Positions 10,910 through 23,075 of a DNA stretch of 64,000 nucleotides are shown in pieces. Each line of letters opens with the position of its first letter. Positions within the stretch are counted from its first letter, which is position 1. The notes beneath the pieces are model-generated. The model was given only the letters and a program-made list of their open reading frames with translations, was not told where the DNA came from and did not search any database. Location: the NCBI RefSeq assembly GCF_900089495.1, contig NZ_LT605203.1, forward strand, positions 1,884,215 through 1,948,214. Reading direction: 5' to 3'. The stretch is from Thiomonas sp. X19 (GTDB lineage Bacteria > Pseudomonadota > Gammaproteobacteria > Burkholderiales > Burkholderiaceae_C). A program made the translations under genes and the position numbers.

Positions 10910-11656
10910 TCAAACCCCCGTGCGCCGAAACACCTTGTCGGCGCGGGCCTGGTCGGTGGGGCGGATGACGATCTGGTCGATGTTCACATGCGCCGGGCGG
11001 GTGGCGGCCCAGACCACGGCGTCGGCCACGTCGCCGGCCGACAAGGGGCGGGTGTTGGCGTAGACCTTGGCGGCGCGGGCGGCGTCGCCGTCGAAGCGCA
11101 CCAGCGAGAAGTCGGTTTCCACCAGGCCGGGGTCGATCTCGGTGACGCGCATCGGCTGGCCCAGCCATTCCAGCCGCAGGGTGTCGCTGATGGCGCGCAC
11201 CGCGTGCTTGGCCGCGGTGTAGCCGGCGCCGCCGACGTAGGTCTCGAACCCGGCGACGGAGCCGATGTTGATGACATGGCCGTCGCCGCTGGCCTGCAGC
11301 CGCCCATGCAGCGCGCGGGTCATGCGCGCCAGGCCCAGCACATTGCTCTGGAACATGGCCAGCCACTGGTCTTCGTCGAACTCGGCCACCGGCCCCAGGC
11401 CGATGGCGCCACCGGCGTTGTTCACCAGCACATGCACGTGCTTGGGCAGCGCGGCGGCGAAGGCCTCCACGCTGGCCTTGTCGGTCACGTCCAGCGGCAG
11501 GGCGCGGCCTTGGATGTCGGCGGCAATGGCGCGCAGCCGGTCGAGCCGGCGGGCGCCGAGATAGACGGTGTAACCGGCGGCGGCAAGCGCCCGGGCGGTG
11601 GCTTCACCGATGCCGGATGAGGAACCCGTGACGATGGCGATTTTGGTGGTGGTCAT
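10910..11656 (-). CDS. SDR-family NADP-dependent oxidoreductase
   Basis: The 248-residue classical short-chain dehydrogenase resembles YdfG/serine-3-dehydrogenase-like enzymes. It shows the cofactor motif TGSSSGIGEATAR, the LVNNAGGA motif, the catalytic serine in INIGSVAG and the YTAAK active site. The EIDPGLVETDF segment after the active site is typical of the YdfG subgroup. I chose the ATG at 11656 because the cofactor-binding strand follows at once. A 13-bp tandem repeat lies just upstream. The natural substrate is unknown. Confidence 0.88.
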   Translation of the reverse strand: MTTTKIAIVTGSSSGIGEATARALAAAGYTVYLGARRLDRLRAIAADIQGRALPLDVTDKASVEAFAAALPKHVHVLVNNAGGAIGLGPVAEFDEDQWLAMFQSNVLGLARMTRALHGRLQASGDGHVINIGSVAGFETYVGGAGYTAAKHAVRAISDTLRLEWLGQPMRVTEIDPGLVETDFSLVRFDGDAARAAKVYANTRPLSAGDVADAVVWAATRPAHVNIDQIVIRPTDQARADKVFRRTGV

Positions 11657-11674
11657 GGTTTGAGCGGGGATGTC

Positions 11675-11726
11675 GTGAGGAGATGCGGTGAGGAGATGCG
11701 GTGAGGAGATGCGGTGAGGAGATGTG
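11675..11726. repeat. 13-bp tandem repeat, four units
   Basis: The unit GTGAGGAGATGCG occurs three times exactly and a fourth time with one change (11675-11726). It lies 19 bases upstream of the SDR start codon, in its leader. The copy number probably varies by slippage. No regulatory role can be assigned. Confidence 0.85.
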
Positions 11727-11953
11727 GGGATGCGGTGACGAAGCGCGCTCATGGCGGCCCGCTGCAACGGCGCAACGGCTGCGAGAAAGGCGCGATGCGG
11801 CCGCAGACCCATGCCATGCTATTGAGATTTGCCGATGGGCGCGGCCGTCCCGGCCGCGCCCCGACCCGTCCCAGGGGCGAAAAGCGCCGCCGGGCGAGCG
11901 ATGGTGACGTACCGACGCCGGCTTCAGGGCTGGGTCACGGGGGATAATTCGGC

Positions 11954-13081
11954 ATGCACACCATCCTGATCGACACCGCGCCAGTCGCTGGTGCTCCCTG
12001 GCAGCAGGCTCTGGCCGCCACCTCCATGCCCCGCCTCAGCCGCTGCTTGCGGCTGGCGGAAGTGAGCTTGCAAGAAGCCCTGCACGAAGACGCCGAAGCC
12101 GCCTGGCTGTCCCCCGCCGAGCGCTGGCTGCTGGCCGCGCTGGGCCAGCCTGGCGCCGTGCTGGACCCAGCCCCGGACGCAGCCACCGCGCCCAACGCCG
12201 CGCCCAATGTCGAACACGCGCCTGCGCAGGCGGCGGCACCGTCACACGCTGCGGCGGTCTTGTCCGAGCAGGCGCCCTGGGGTGCCTTGGCGGCGCTGGC
12301 GGCGGGGCAGGCGCTGCGTGGCTTGCCGTGGGGCCTGGCCTTGCCTGCCCACCTGGAACTGGGGCGCGAGAGCCTGAGCCTGGCCAACCCCGCCGCGCTG
12401 CAGCTCACCGTGGACGAGGCCCAGGCCTTGCTCGACGCCGTGCGGCCGCTGCTGAGCGACGCGGGTTGGCATGTTGATGCCGGCAACCCGGGCCGCTGGC
12501 TGGTGGCCCACTCCAGCCTGGCCGAGGTGGTGACGGCCGACCCCGCCCGCGCCATTGCCCGCAACGTGGCGGCGTGGATGCCGGCCGGCACCCCGGCGCG
12601 GCCCTGGCGCCAGTTGCTCACCGAAATGCAGATGGTGTGGCAATACCACCCGGTGAACGAGGCGCGCATGCGCGCCGGCCGGCCCGAGGCCAACACCCTC
12701 TGGCTGCATGGCTGTGGCGCGCTGCCGGCCGGCCTGCGCAACCCTTTCGTGATGCAGCGCCAGGCCGCCCAGAGCGCCACGGCCTGGTGGCCGGCGGCGC
12801 ATGCCGGCCTGCCCAAGCTGCCCGCCAGCCGGCATCCCCACCCGCTGCAAGTGCTGCAGCCACAGGCCACGCGCGAGACGGATGCCGAGGCGCTGGGCGC
12901 GGCCGTCGCGGCGCTCGACCAGGCGGCCGCCGGGGCCATCGACCAGGCGCTGCGCGACCATGCCGGCGCCCAGGTGGTGCTGGCTGGCGACCGGCGCTGG
13001 ATCGGGTTCGAGCTGCACAAGGCGCGCCGCTGGCAGTTCTGGCGCCGGGCCGACGCGCATGTGCTGCTGGGCCTGGTGTAG
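11954..13081 (+). CDS. RpfE-type / phosphoglycerate mutase-like protein
   Basis: The 375-residue product belongs to the poorly understood family often annotated RpfE-type regulatory protein, found next to recJ in Xanthomonas, Ralstonia and Burkholderia. Family marks seen here are the LPWGLALPAHLELGRESLSL region, the GRWLVAHSSL segment, and the QMVWQYHPVNEARMRAGRPEAN stretch before LWLHGCGALP. A Pro/Ala-rich linker of about 30 residues follows residue 70. It ends 15 bases before recJ and is probably co-transcribed with it. Its biochemical function is not established. Confidence 0.75.
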   Translation: MHTILIDTAPVAGAPWQQALAATSMPRLSRCLRLAEVSLQEALHEDAEAAWLSPAERWLLAALGQPGAVLDPAPDAATAPNAAPNVEHAPAQAAAPSHAAAVLSEQAPWGALAALAAGQALRGLPWGLALPAHLELGRESLSLANPAALQLTVDEAQALLDAVRPLLSDAGWHVDAGNPGRWLVAHSSLAEVVTADPARAIARNVAAWMPAGTPARPWRQLLTEMQMVWQYHPVNEARMRAGRPEANTLWLHGCGALPAGLRNPFVMQRQAAQSATAWWPAAHAGLPKLPASRHPHPLQVLQPQATRETDAEALGAAVAALDQAAAGAIDQALRDHAGAQVVLAGDRRWIGFELHKARRWQFWRRADAHVLLGLV

Positions 13082-13096
13082 AGGTTGGCCGCAGGT

Positions 13097-14833
13097 ATGA
13101 AATTCATTGCGCGTGACGCGCCGCCGCGCGTCGTTCACACTTTGCGGAACGCCGGCATTCACCCCCTGCTGGCGCAGTTGCTGGCGGCGCGCGGGGTGCA
13201 CGACCCGGCCGAGGTGGAGCCCGACATGTCCGCGCTGCTGCCGCCCAAGCTCTTGCTGGGCGCCGAGCAGGCGGCGCGCGTGCTGGCCGACGCCATTGCG
13301 CGCGGCGAGCGCCTGTGCATCGTCGCCGACTACGACTGCGACGGCGCCACCGCCTGCGCCGTGGGCCTGCGGGGCTTGAGCATGCTGGGCGCGCAGGTGG
13401 GCTATGTGGTGCCGAACCGCTTCACCACCGGCTACGGCCTGTCGCCCGCGGTGGCCGATCTGGTGGCGCAGCAGCCGGGCGGGAAGCCCGACTGGATCGT
13501 CACCGTGGACAACGGCATCGCCAGTGTGGAGGGCGTGGCGCGTGCCCTGCAACTCGGCATGCGGGTGCTCGTCACCGACCACCACCTGCCCGGCGAGCGC
13601 CTGCCGGATGCGGCCGTCATCGTCAACCCCAACCAGCCGGGCTGCACCTTTCCGAGCAAGAACCTGGCCGGCGTGGGGGTGATGTTTTACGTGCTGCTGG
13701 CGCTGCGCGCCGAGCTGCGCGCACGCGGCGTTTTGACGGCTGCCACCCAGCCCCGGCTGGACGGGCTGCTCGACTTGGTGGCGCTGGGCACGGTGGCCGA
13801 CGTGGTGAAGCTCGACACCAACAACCGCCTGCTGGTGGCGCATGGCCTCAAGCGCATGCGCGAGGGCCGCATGCAGCCCGGCGTGCGCGCGCTGTTCGCC
13901 GCCGCCGCCCGAGAACCGGCGCTGGCCAGCAGCTTCGACCTGGGCTTCGCCCTCGGCCCCCGCATCAACGCGGCGGGACGGCTGGCCGACATGACCGTGG
14001 GCATCGAATGCCTGATCACCGACGATGGCGAGCGCGCCATGCAACTGGCGCAGACGCTCGACGCCATCAACCGCGAGCGGCGCGGCATCGAAGCCGGCAT
14101 GCGCGAGCAGGCGCAGGAAGCCCTGGCGCGGCTGCAGGGCCAGGGCGACGCGGCTGCGAACGCCTCCATCAGCCTGTTCTCGCCGGACTGGCACGAGGGC
14201 GTGGTGGGCATCGTCGCCGGGCGGCTGAAAGAATTGCACCACCGTCCCGCCTTCGTCTTCGCGCCGGGCGCGGACGGCCAGTTGCGCGGCTCGGGCCGCT
14301 CCATCCCCGGCTTTCATCTGCGCGACGCGCTCGACCTCGTGTCCAAACGCGAACCCGGGCTGCTGGTGCGTTTCGGCGGGCACGCCGCCGCCTCGGGCTG
14401 CACCATTGCCGCCGATGGCTTCGCCCGCTTCGCCGCTGCTTTCGAAGCCGTCGCCAGCGCGTGGCTTTCGCCCGCGCTGCTGGCGCGCAGGCTGGAGGTG
14501 GACGGGGAATTGGGCGCCGAGTGGTTCACCCCGGACGTGGCGCAATTGCTGCAGGCCCAGGTGTGGGGCCAGGGCTTCGCCGCGCCGGTGTTCGCCAGCC
14601 GGGTGGAGGTGCTGCAGCAAGGACAGCTTGGCGAGCGCCACATGAAGGCCCGCGTGCGCCTGCTCGACGCCCCGGCCGGAGCCGGAGCCGGCGCCACGCG
14701 CGAACTCATCGCCTGGAACCGCAGCGATTTCCTTCCCGCCCAGGCCCGCGTCGCCTGGCGCCTGGACACCAACACCTGGCAGGGCCGCACCCAGACCCGC
14801 ATGGTGCTGGAGGCGGTGGAGGATGCGGATTGA
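13097..14833 (+). CDS. recJ: Single-stranded-DNA exonuclease RecJ
   Basis: RecJ is a 5'-3' ssDNA exonuclease of the DHH superfamily acting in RecF-pathway recombination and base-excision and mismatch repair. The 578 residues match the usual length. Visible motifs are VADYDCDGATA (motif I), VTDHHLPGE (DHH) and VNPNQPGC. The DHHA1 glycine motif is in FGGHAAASGCTI, and a C-terminal OB-fold region follows. I placed the start at the ATG at 13097, two codons before the conserved FIARDAPP. The TTG at 13085 is a less likely alternative. Confidence 0.95.
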   Translation: MKFIARDAPPRVVHTLRNAGIHPLLAQLLAARGVHDPAEVEPDMSALLPPKLLLGAEQAARVLADAIARGERLCIVADYDCDGATACAVGLRGLSMLGAQVGYVVPNRFTTGYGLSPAVADLVAQQPGGKPDWIVTVDNGIASVEGVARALQLGMRVLVTDHHLPGERLPDAAVIVNPNQPGCTFPSKNLAGVGVMFYVLLALRAELRARGVLTAATQPRLDGLLDLVALGTVADVVKLDTNNRLLVAHGLKRMREGRMQPGVRALFAAAAREPALASSFDLGFALGPRINAAGRLADMTVGIECLITDDGERAMQLAQTLDAINRERRGIEAGMREQAQEALARLQGQGDAAANASISLFSPDWHEGVVGIVAGRLKELHHRPAFVFAPGADGQLRGSGRSIPGFHLRDALDLVSKREPGLLVRFGGHAAASGCTIAADGFARFAAAFEAVASAWLSPALLARRLEVDGELGAEWFTPDVAQLLQAQVWGQGFAAPVFASRVEVLQQGQLGERHMKARVRLLDAPAGAGAGATRELIAWNRSDFLPAQARVAWRLDTNTWQGRTQTRMVLEAVEDAD

Positions 14834-14906
14834 ATTTGTCTTTCAGCAGCATGGGTTCCCGATCAAGACATCGGGATAGCGGTGTTTGCCGGTATGCTCT
14901 GAAGCC

Positions 14907-17900
14907 ATGCAAAAAACCGAATCTGACGCCGATCTGACGGACGAAGGCAGGAGATCCACATCGCAGGCGGAGGCGACGTTGGAAGCGCTTGCCCACGCCA
15001 ATGTGGCGACGGAACTGGACTTGCTGCTGTTGTCGGTCGACCAGGAGTCGGTTCTTTACCCCGAACTGCTGGAATTTTTGTTGCACCGCGCGGGGCTGGA
15101 CGCCGTGTGGCTCGGGCATCGCGGACCCGATGGCGAACTGGTTTTCGACGCGGTTGACGGCGTCGGCATGGCGGCCTACCTGGCTGGTGTTGCCATCGGT
15201 TTCGATGGCGAGGTGCATGAGCAAGGGCCCACGGCTCTGGCATGGACGACCGGCATGCCGCAAATCGTGACCGAATGGGCGACTGACCCGCGCACCGTGG
15301 CATGGCGCGACGCTGGCGAGCAGGCCGGCTGGCGTGGAGGCGCGATCTTGCCGATGCAGGGCATAGACGGCCGGCGCGATCTGCTGGCGATGTACAGCCG
15401 CAAACCTGGTTTTTTCGAGCAAGTCCACAATCAGCGCCTGGTCTGGCATCTGCACGCCGTGCTGGGGCTGAAACTCGGGCGCATGCGCCTGATGCGCCAG
15501 TTGCGCGAGCAGGGGCAGTCGCTGCAAATGCTCAAGGCCGCGATCGAGGCCAGCGAAGCCGGCATGTGCGTGGCCGACGCCCAAGCGCCCGACTATCCGC
15601 TGGTGTATGTGAATCCGGCCTTCGAGCGCATCACCGGCTATACCGCGGCGCAGGCGCTGGGACGCAACTGCCGGTTTCTGCAAGGAGGCGAGCGCGATCA
15701 GCCGGCCTTGGCGGAAGTGCGCGCGGCGCTGCGCGAGGGCCGCAGTTGCAGCGTGGAGTTGCGCAACGTCCGGGCCGATGGCGGCGTGTTCTGGAATGAG
15801 ATGAGCCTAGCCCCGGTGCGCGGCGAAGCCGGAGCGATCACCCATGTCGTCGGCCTGATGAACGACGTGAGCGCCCGCCACGCGCTGGAGGCCGAGAACG
15901 CGAGCACGCAGGGCCTGTACCGCGCCTTGCTGGCCGAGGAGGAACTGGTGCTGAGCGCAACAGATCTGTCCGAAATGTTGCAGCAGGCTTGCGAGCGCCT
16001 GAGCGCAAGCGACCTGTTCAGCGCGGCTCTGGTGGGCCGCGCCGGGCCGCAAGGCGATATCGACCTGCTGGCCCAGGCCGGGCGGACCCAGATCAGCGAG
16101 ACTTGGTACCGCCCCAAGGTGGCAGGCGAACAGGCAGGCCAGAGCCTGGCGGCGCGGGTCTGGAACAGCAAGTGCCTGCAGTTCAGCAACGACTACCTGA
16201 ATGATCCCGCCTTCGCGATGTACCGCGAGGAGATGCGCGAGGCCGGGGTACGCTCGGTGGCCATCACCCCGATTCTGCGCGGCGGGCATCGCTGGGCCCT
16301 TCTCGGCGTCGTGTCCGATCGGGTTGGCGTGTTCACCCCGCAGGTGGTGGAGTTGCTGGAGCGGGTCGCCGTGCTCGTCGGCCACGGGCTCGACGCCTTC
16401 GACCTGCGCCGCCGGCTGCAGCAGGAGCACCGGCATATCTCCTGGCTGGCGGAGCACGATCCGCTCACTGGCCTGCTCAACCGCCGCGGCCTGCGCCTGC
16501 GGCTGGAGGAGGCGCTGTCGCAGGTGGACGTGCAGGGCGGATTCATCGCGGTCGGCATTCTGGACTTCGACGATTTCAAGCAGATCAACGACAACTACGG
16601 CCATGCCGCCGGGGATGGCCTGCTGCGCACCGTGGCGGCGCGCCTGGTGGAGGCGGTGCGCTCCAGCGACACCGTGGCCCGCCTGGGTGGCGACGAGATC
16701 GCGCTGGTGTTGCAGGGCATGGCCACGCGCGACGACCTGGAGCCGATGCTGAGCCGCATTCGCCGCGCGGTGGACCTGCCCGTGGCGCTGCCCGGCGGCG
16801 AGCGCATGGTGCATGTGCGCGCCAGCCTGGGTTGCACCATCTACCCCGACGACACCAGCGAGCCCGACGAGTTGCTGCGCCACGCCGACCAGGCGCTCTA
16901 TGCCATCAAGCAGCAGTCGCGCAGTGCCAGTGCTCCGTTCTGGCGCGTCTACCAGCCCGCCACCGACCGCGACCACTTCAACCACCTGCGTCTGGTGCGT
17001 GACCGCTTCGCCGAGGGCGGCCTGCGCGTGCACTACCAGCCCGTGGTCGACCTGACGAGCGGGCGGGTGACGGAGGTGGAAGCGCTGGCGCGGCTGGATG
17101 ACGGCAACGGCAAACTCATGCCGCCGCTGGATTTCATTCATCAGCTCGGCCGCGATGGCCTCGTCGCCCTGACCGGCCAGGTGTTGCGCCAGGCCGTGAC
17201 CGACGCCCAGCAATGGCAGCGCGACTTGGGCGCCGAGCTGAGCATTGCGGTGAACATGGACCCCGGCATGCTGGCCTCGGGCGAGGCGCTGGCCCTGGTG
17301 AACGACGTCGTCGCCACCGCGAGCTTTTCGGCCAGGCGCATCGTGCTCGAAATTCTGGAGCACAGCGACTTTCTTTCGCTCGCCACGGCGCAGCAAGCGT
17401 TGTCGGAGCTGCGCGCCGTGGGGTGCCGCATCGCGCTGGACGACGTCGGCAGTGCCTACTCCTCGCTGCTGCGCATGAAAGAGCTGCCGATCGACATCAT
17501 CAAGCTCGACCAGGGCTTCATCCGCGGCCTGGCCGAGCGGCCGCAGGACTTGCGCTTCGTGCAGAGCCTGACGCAGTTGGCGCGCGGCCTGGGGGTGGAT
17601 TTCGTCGCCGAGGGCGCCGAGACCGAAGACATCGTCGAGGCCCTGCGCGCCCTGCGCGTGCCGCAGGCGCAGGGCTACGGCATTGCCCGGCCCATGCCCG
17701 CCTCGGACTTCGGTCCGTGGCTGCAGAGCTGGTCGCAGCGCATGCGGCCGAGCGAGCCGGGCTTGCTCACGCGCATTGCCGACATGCTGGTGGGGCTGGA
17801 CGTGGACCTGCTGCTGGCGTCGCGCCAATCGGTACAGACTCCGGACCTGTCCATCAGCCATCCGCAGGAGCAGTGCGCGATCTGCCAGTGGCTGCAGCAA

Positions 17901-18080
17901 AGCGGTCTGCCGCACGACAGCCCGCTCGTCCTCGCCCACCAGGAACTGCACGCCATGTTCCATGACTGGCTGGAAGCCGGAAGGAATGCCGACAGCAGCA
18001 TGATCCAGTCGGCCCTCGACCACTTCCTGCGCACCGCGGGCGACCATCTCCGCAGCCTGCGCGAGGCCCCGAGGCCCTGA
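14907..18080 (+). CDS. GAF-LOV-GAF-GGDEF-EAL protein, putative blue-light c-di-GMP enzyme
   Basis: This 1057-residue soluble protein combines sensory domains with c-di-GMP synthesis and hydrolysis domains. A GAF-like domain spans about 35-195. Next is a LOV-type PAS domain with the photoreceptor core GRNCRFLQ (252-259), whose Cys255 would form the flavin adduct, and the matching FWNEMSLAPV strand. A second GAF domain precedes the cyclase domain. That domain has GGDEI (594-598) instead of GGDEF, an unusual last residue. The EAL domain keeps EVEALARL, LEILEHSD, DDVGSAYSS and IKLDQGF. The C terminus (HPQEQCAICQWL, then HQELHAMFH) resembles a CZB zinc-binding module. It starts at the ATG at 14907. 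No transmembrane segment is seen. Confidence 0.88.
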   Translation: MQKTESDADLTDEGRRSTSQAEATLEALAHANVATELDLLLLSVDQESVLYPELLEFLLHRAGLDAVWLGHRGPDGELVFDAVDGVGMAAYLAGVAIGFDGEVHEQGPTALAWTTGMPQIVTEWATDPRTVAWRDAGEQAGWRGGAILPMQGIDGRRDLLAMYSRKPGFFEQVHNQRLVWHLHAVLGLKLGRMRLMRQLREQGQSLQMLKAAIEASEAGMCVADAQAPDYPLVYVNPAFERITGYTAAQALGRNCRFLQGGERDQPALAEVRAALREGRSCSVELRNVRADGGVFWNEMSLAPVRGEAGAITHVVGLMNDVSARHALEAENASTQGLYRALLAEEELVLSATDLSEMLQQACERLSASDLFSAALVGRAGPQGDIDLLAQAGRTQISETWYRPKVAGEQAGQSLAARVWNSKCLQFSNDYLNDPAFAMYREEMREAGVRSVAITPILRGGHRWALLGVVSDRVGVFTPQVVELLERVAVLVGHGLDAFDLRRRLQQEHRHISWLAEHDPLTGLLNRRGLRLRLEEALSQVDVQGGFIAVGILDFDDFKQINDNYGHAAGDGLLRTVAARLVEAVRSSDTVARLGGDEIALVLQGMATRDDLEPMLSRIRRAVDLPVALPGGERMVHVRASLGCTIYPDDTSEPDELLRHADQALYAIKQQSRSASAPFWRVYQPATDRDHFNHLRLVRDRFAEGGLRVHYQPVVDLTSGRVTEVEALARLDDGNGKLMPPLDFIHQLGRDGLVALTGQVLRQAVTDAQQWQRDLGAELSIAVNMDPGMLASGEALALVNDVVATASFSARRIVLEILEHSDFLSLATAQQALSELRAVGCRIALDDVGSAYSSLLRMKELPIDIIKLDQGFIRGLAERPQDLRFVQSLTQLARGLGVDFVAEGAETEDIVEALRALRVPQAQGYGIARPMPASDFGPWLQSWSQRMRPSEPGLLTRIADMLVGLDVDLLLASRQSVQTPDLSISHPQEQCAICQWLQQSGLPHDSPLVLAHQELHAMFHDWLEAGRNADSSMIQSALDHFLRTAGDHLRSLREAPRP

Positions 18081-18110
18081 GCGGGCCCGGCCCGAGGCAG
18101 AGCAGGGCGC

Positions 18111-18817
<707 letters not shown>

Positions 18818-18821
<4 letters not shown>

Positions 18822-20826
18822 GGCGCGGGCCGGGAAGGGTTGGTGGGGTTCTGGAGCTGGACTTGCACTTCGACTTGGGCCTGATATTCGGGCACCAGCG
18901 CAGCCAGCAGGGCCTTGACCTGGGCGGCATCGGGCTCTGCAGTGGGCGTGGCCCCAGGGCCGCCGCTCGGCAAGGAATCGCCCCCCGAGGAGGGTGTGGA
19001 AGCTTGGGCGCGGCCCGGGCTTTCCTGGCGTGCCAGGGCCGTATTGGGCGTGGCGATGCAGGCGACCAGCGCGTTCAGGTCGAGGGTGCGGGCATCGGCG
19101 TCGCCATGCCGCGCCACGCGCAGTTTGGGGTGGGGCGTGGGCAAGGTGGTTTCGTCGTCGGCCAGCAATTCCTCGAACAGCTTTTCGCCAGGACGCAGGC
19201 CGGTGAACACCACCGGCACTTCGTCTTCGCTCTTGCCGGAGAGGCGAATCATGAGCCGCGCGAGTTCGACGATCTTCACCGGCTCGCCCATGTCGAGCAC
19301 ATAGATTTCGCCGCTCTCGCCCATCAGCCCGGCCTGCAGCACGAGTTGCGCGGCTTCGGGAATGGTCATGAAAAACCGCACGATGTCCGGGTGCGTCACC
19401 GTGACCGGACCGCCGGCGGCGATTTGCTGCGTGAAGCGCGGCACCACGCTGCCGCTGGAGCCCAGCACATTGCCGAAGCGCACGGCCACCATGCGCGTGC
19501 CCGGGTGCTGCCTGGCCACGGCCTGCAAGGCACGCTCGGCCAGGCGCTTGCTCGCGCCCATCACATTGGTGGGGTTCACGGCCTTGTCGGTGGAGATGAG
19601 CACGAAGCGCTGCGCGCCGCAGGCGGCTGCGGCGCGCGCGGCGTGCAGCGTGCCCAGCACATTGGTGCGTACCGCCTCGATCGCGTTGTCGCCCTCCATC
19701 AGCGGCACATGCTTGTAGGCCGCGGCGTGGAACACCACCGCCGGCCGGTGGGCGGCAAATAACAAACGCAGGCGCTCGGCCTCGCGCACATTGGCGGTGA
19801 GGTAGACCGCCGGCAGCTCCGGGTGGCGGGCCTTGAGCTCCTGCTCCAACTGGTAGATGGCGAACTCGGACACATCGACGCACACCAGCTTGCCCACGCC
19901 GAACCGGGCGAGCTGGCGGCACAGTTCCGAGCCGATGGAGCCGCCCGCACCCGTGACCAGGGCGCAGCGCCCGGCCAGCAGCTCCGACAGGCCGCGCACG
20001 TCGAGCTGCACGGCTTCGCGTCCCAGCAGATCGTCGAGTTCCAGGGTGCGCGGGCCGGCCGCGGGTGCCCCGGCCCCGGCTTGCAGCCAGTCGTCGGCGC
20101 GCGGCAGGGTGAGCAGGGCGAGGCGCGCATCGCTGGCCTGCTCCAGCAGCAGGCGGCGGGCGGATGAACCTGCGGCGCCAGCCACCAGGGCGTGGCTCAC
20201 GCCCAGCTGCCGCGCGGCGGTGCCCAGCTTCAGCGGCGGCCCGAGCACGTCCATGCCCTGCAGGCTGCGGCCGGCTTCCGAGGGCGTTGGGCTGTAGATG
20301 GCCACGGCCCGCCATTGCTGGCTGGCACGCAGGGTTTGCAGCACGGTGGCGGCGTCGTCCAGGCTGCCCAGCACCAGCAGCGGCTGGGCGCTCTCGCGCA
20401 GCGCGCCCAGGCTGCTGCGCTCGGCGCGCATGCGCGCCAGCAGGCGCAGGGCGAGCAAGCCGGCACCCGCCAGCAGCGGATGGATGAAGACGATGGAGCG
20501 CGGAAAATTGGGCAGGCGTATGACCAGCAGCGCCGCCGCCAGCGCCAGCGCGGCAACCCCCGAGGCCGTGGCCAGGCGGCGCACGTCCGGCAGGCTGGCG
20601 TGGCGCCACGGCGTGCGATACGCGCCGAAGGCCAGCAGGCAGCCGCCCCACACCACAACCGCCAGCGGCAGGCTGACGGCGACGATGTGCACGATATTGG
20701 CGGGCGCGTTGTTGCTGAACAGACTGAAGCGAAAGGCGAAGGACGCGAGCCAGGCCAGTGCCACCACGGCCGCGTCGTTCAAGGGAGGAAGCCAGCCGAT
20801 GCGGCTGGTGGTGCGGCGCCTGAGTT

Positions 20827-20830
<4 letters not shown>
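18818..20830 (-). CDS. Membrane nucleotide-sugar 4,6-dehydratase (PglF/WbpM/CapD type)
   Basis: The 670-residue protein would convert UDP-GlcNAc to its 4-keto-6-deoxy derivative, step one of bacillosamine/legionaminic sugar synthesis. Four N-terminal transmembrane helices (about 20-130) and a flavodoxin-like linker domain precede the catalytic SDR domain. That domain has TGAGGSIGSELCRQL, FHAAAYKHVPLME and STDKAVNPTNVMGASKR. The MxxxK in place of YxxxK is characteristic of this family. The C-terminal tail beyond the conserved PHPKLRVAR is extended and contains a hairpin-element copy. The start overlaps the aminotransferase stop (ATGA), and the stop overlaps the lolD start. Confidence 0.9.
18952..19030 (+). 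repeat. Intragenic hairpin element, copy C
   Basis: This copy lies in the C-terminal part of the dehydratase gene, antisense to it. A CCCCCCGAGGAGGG hairpin is followed by the stem GGAAGC (18998-19003), a 15-base loop rich in G and C, and GCTTTCC (19019-19025), pairing through one bulge or G-U. The host gene stays open and gains a Ser/Pro/Gly-rich segment. Confidence 0.75.
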
Positions 20831-22409
<1,579 letters not shown>

Positions 22410-22413
<4 letters not shown>

Positions 22414-23075
22414 GCGGAAGCACCTTGAAGCGGGCGGGCGGGCACTCCCGCCCAGGCCTGGTCATCTGGCAGGTCCTGCAGCAGCACGGCGCCGGCGCCC
22501 AGCGTGGCGTTGCGGCCGACGTGCAGATTGCGCAGCACGGTGCTGCCGGCGCCGACCAATGCGGCTTCGCCCACCCGCACCGCGCCGCCGAGTTTGGCGC
22601 CGGGGGCGATGTGGGCCCAGGCGGCGATGCGACAGTCGTGATCGACCACGGCACCGTGGTTGACGATGACGCCTGCGCCCAGCTCGGCCAGCGGCCCGAT
22701 CACGCATTGCGCGGTGATGAGACAGCCGGGGGCGATGCGCGCCGTAACCGCCACGCTGGCGTGGGGGTGAACGATGGTGGAAAGCGTGGCTTGCGGCAAC
22801 CCGGCGCGAAGTTGGTCGGCCTCTTGCCGCCGCACCGGATTGTTGCCGATGGCCACATGCAGGGCCAGCGGCGCGGGCAGATCGGCCAGGGCTTCGGGCG
22901 CGAGCACGGGCACGCCGGGCAGCAGCGCGGTGCCCCAGGCGGCGGGGTTGCGGTCGCTTGCCACCACGCCGCGAAACGCGCCGCTGCACAGCGCAGCATC
23001 GGCAGCGACGCGGCCATGCCCGCCGGCACCGAAGACGATCAACAGGGGCTTGTCGGATGGGGCGGACATGGACAT
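22410..23075 (-). CDS. Sugar O/N-acetyltransferase, PglD/NeuD family
   Basis: The 221-residue enzyme should acetylate the 4-amino sugar with acetyl-CoA, giving UDP-N,N'-diacetylbacillosamine. A Rossmann-like N-terminal part begins LLIVFGAGGHGRVAADAA. It is followed by a left-handed beta-helix of hexapeptide repeats, including IVNHGAVVDHDCRIAAWAH with the catalytic histidine, and a GAGSTVLRNLHVG turn. Its stop overlaps the aminotransferase start by four bases. The start, ATG at 23075 or 23069, abuts the neuC-like stop. Confidence 0.88.

Noticed and set aside
11675..11726. Possible CRISPR array
   Set aside because: Units are only 13 bp and directly adjacent without spacers; no cas genes are present.
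12242..14641. 799-residue minus-strand ORF across recJ
   Set aside because: Antisense shadow of recJ and the RpfE-like gene; low-complexity composition and no family.
15807..18047. 746-residue minus-strand ORF across the LOV-GGDEF-EAL gene
   Set aside because: Antisense shadow in high-GC DNA; all motifs are on the plus strand.
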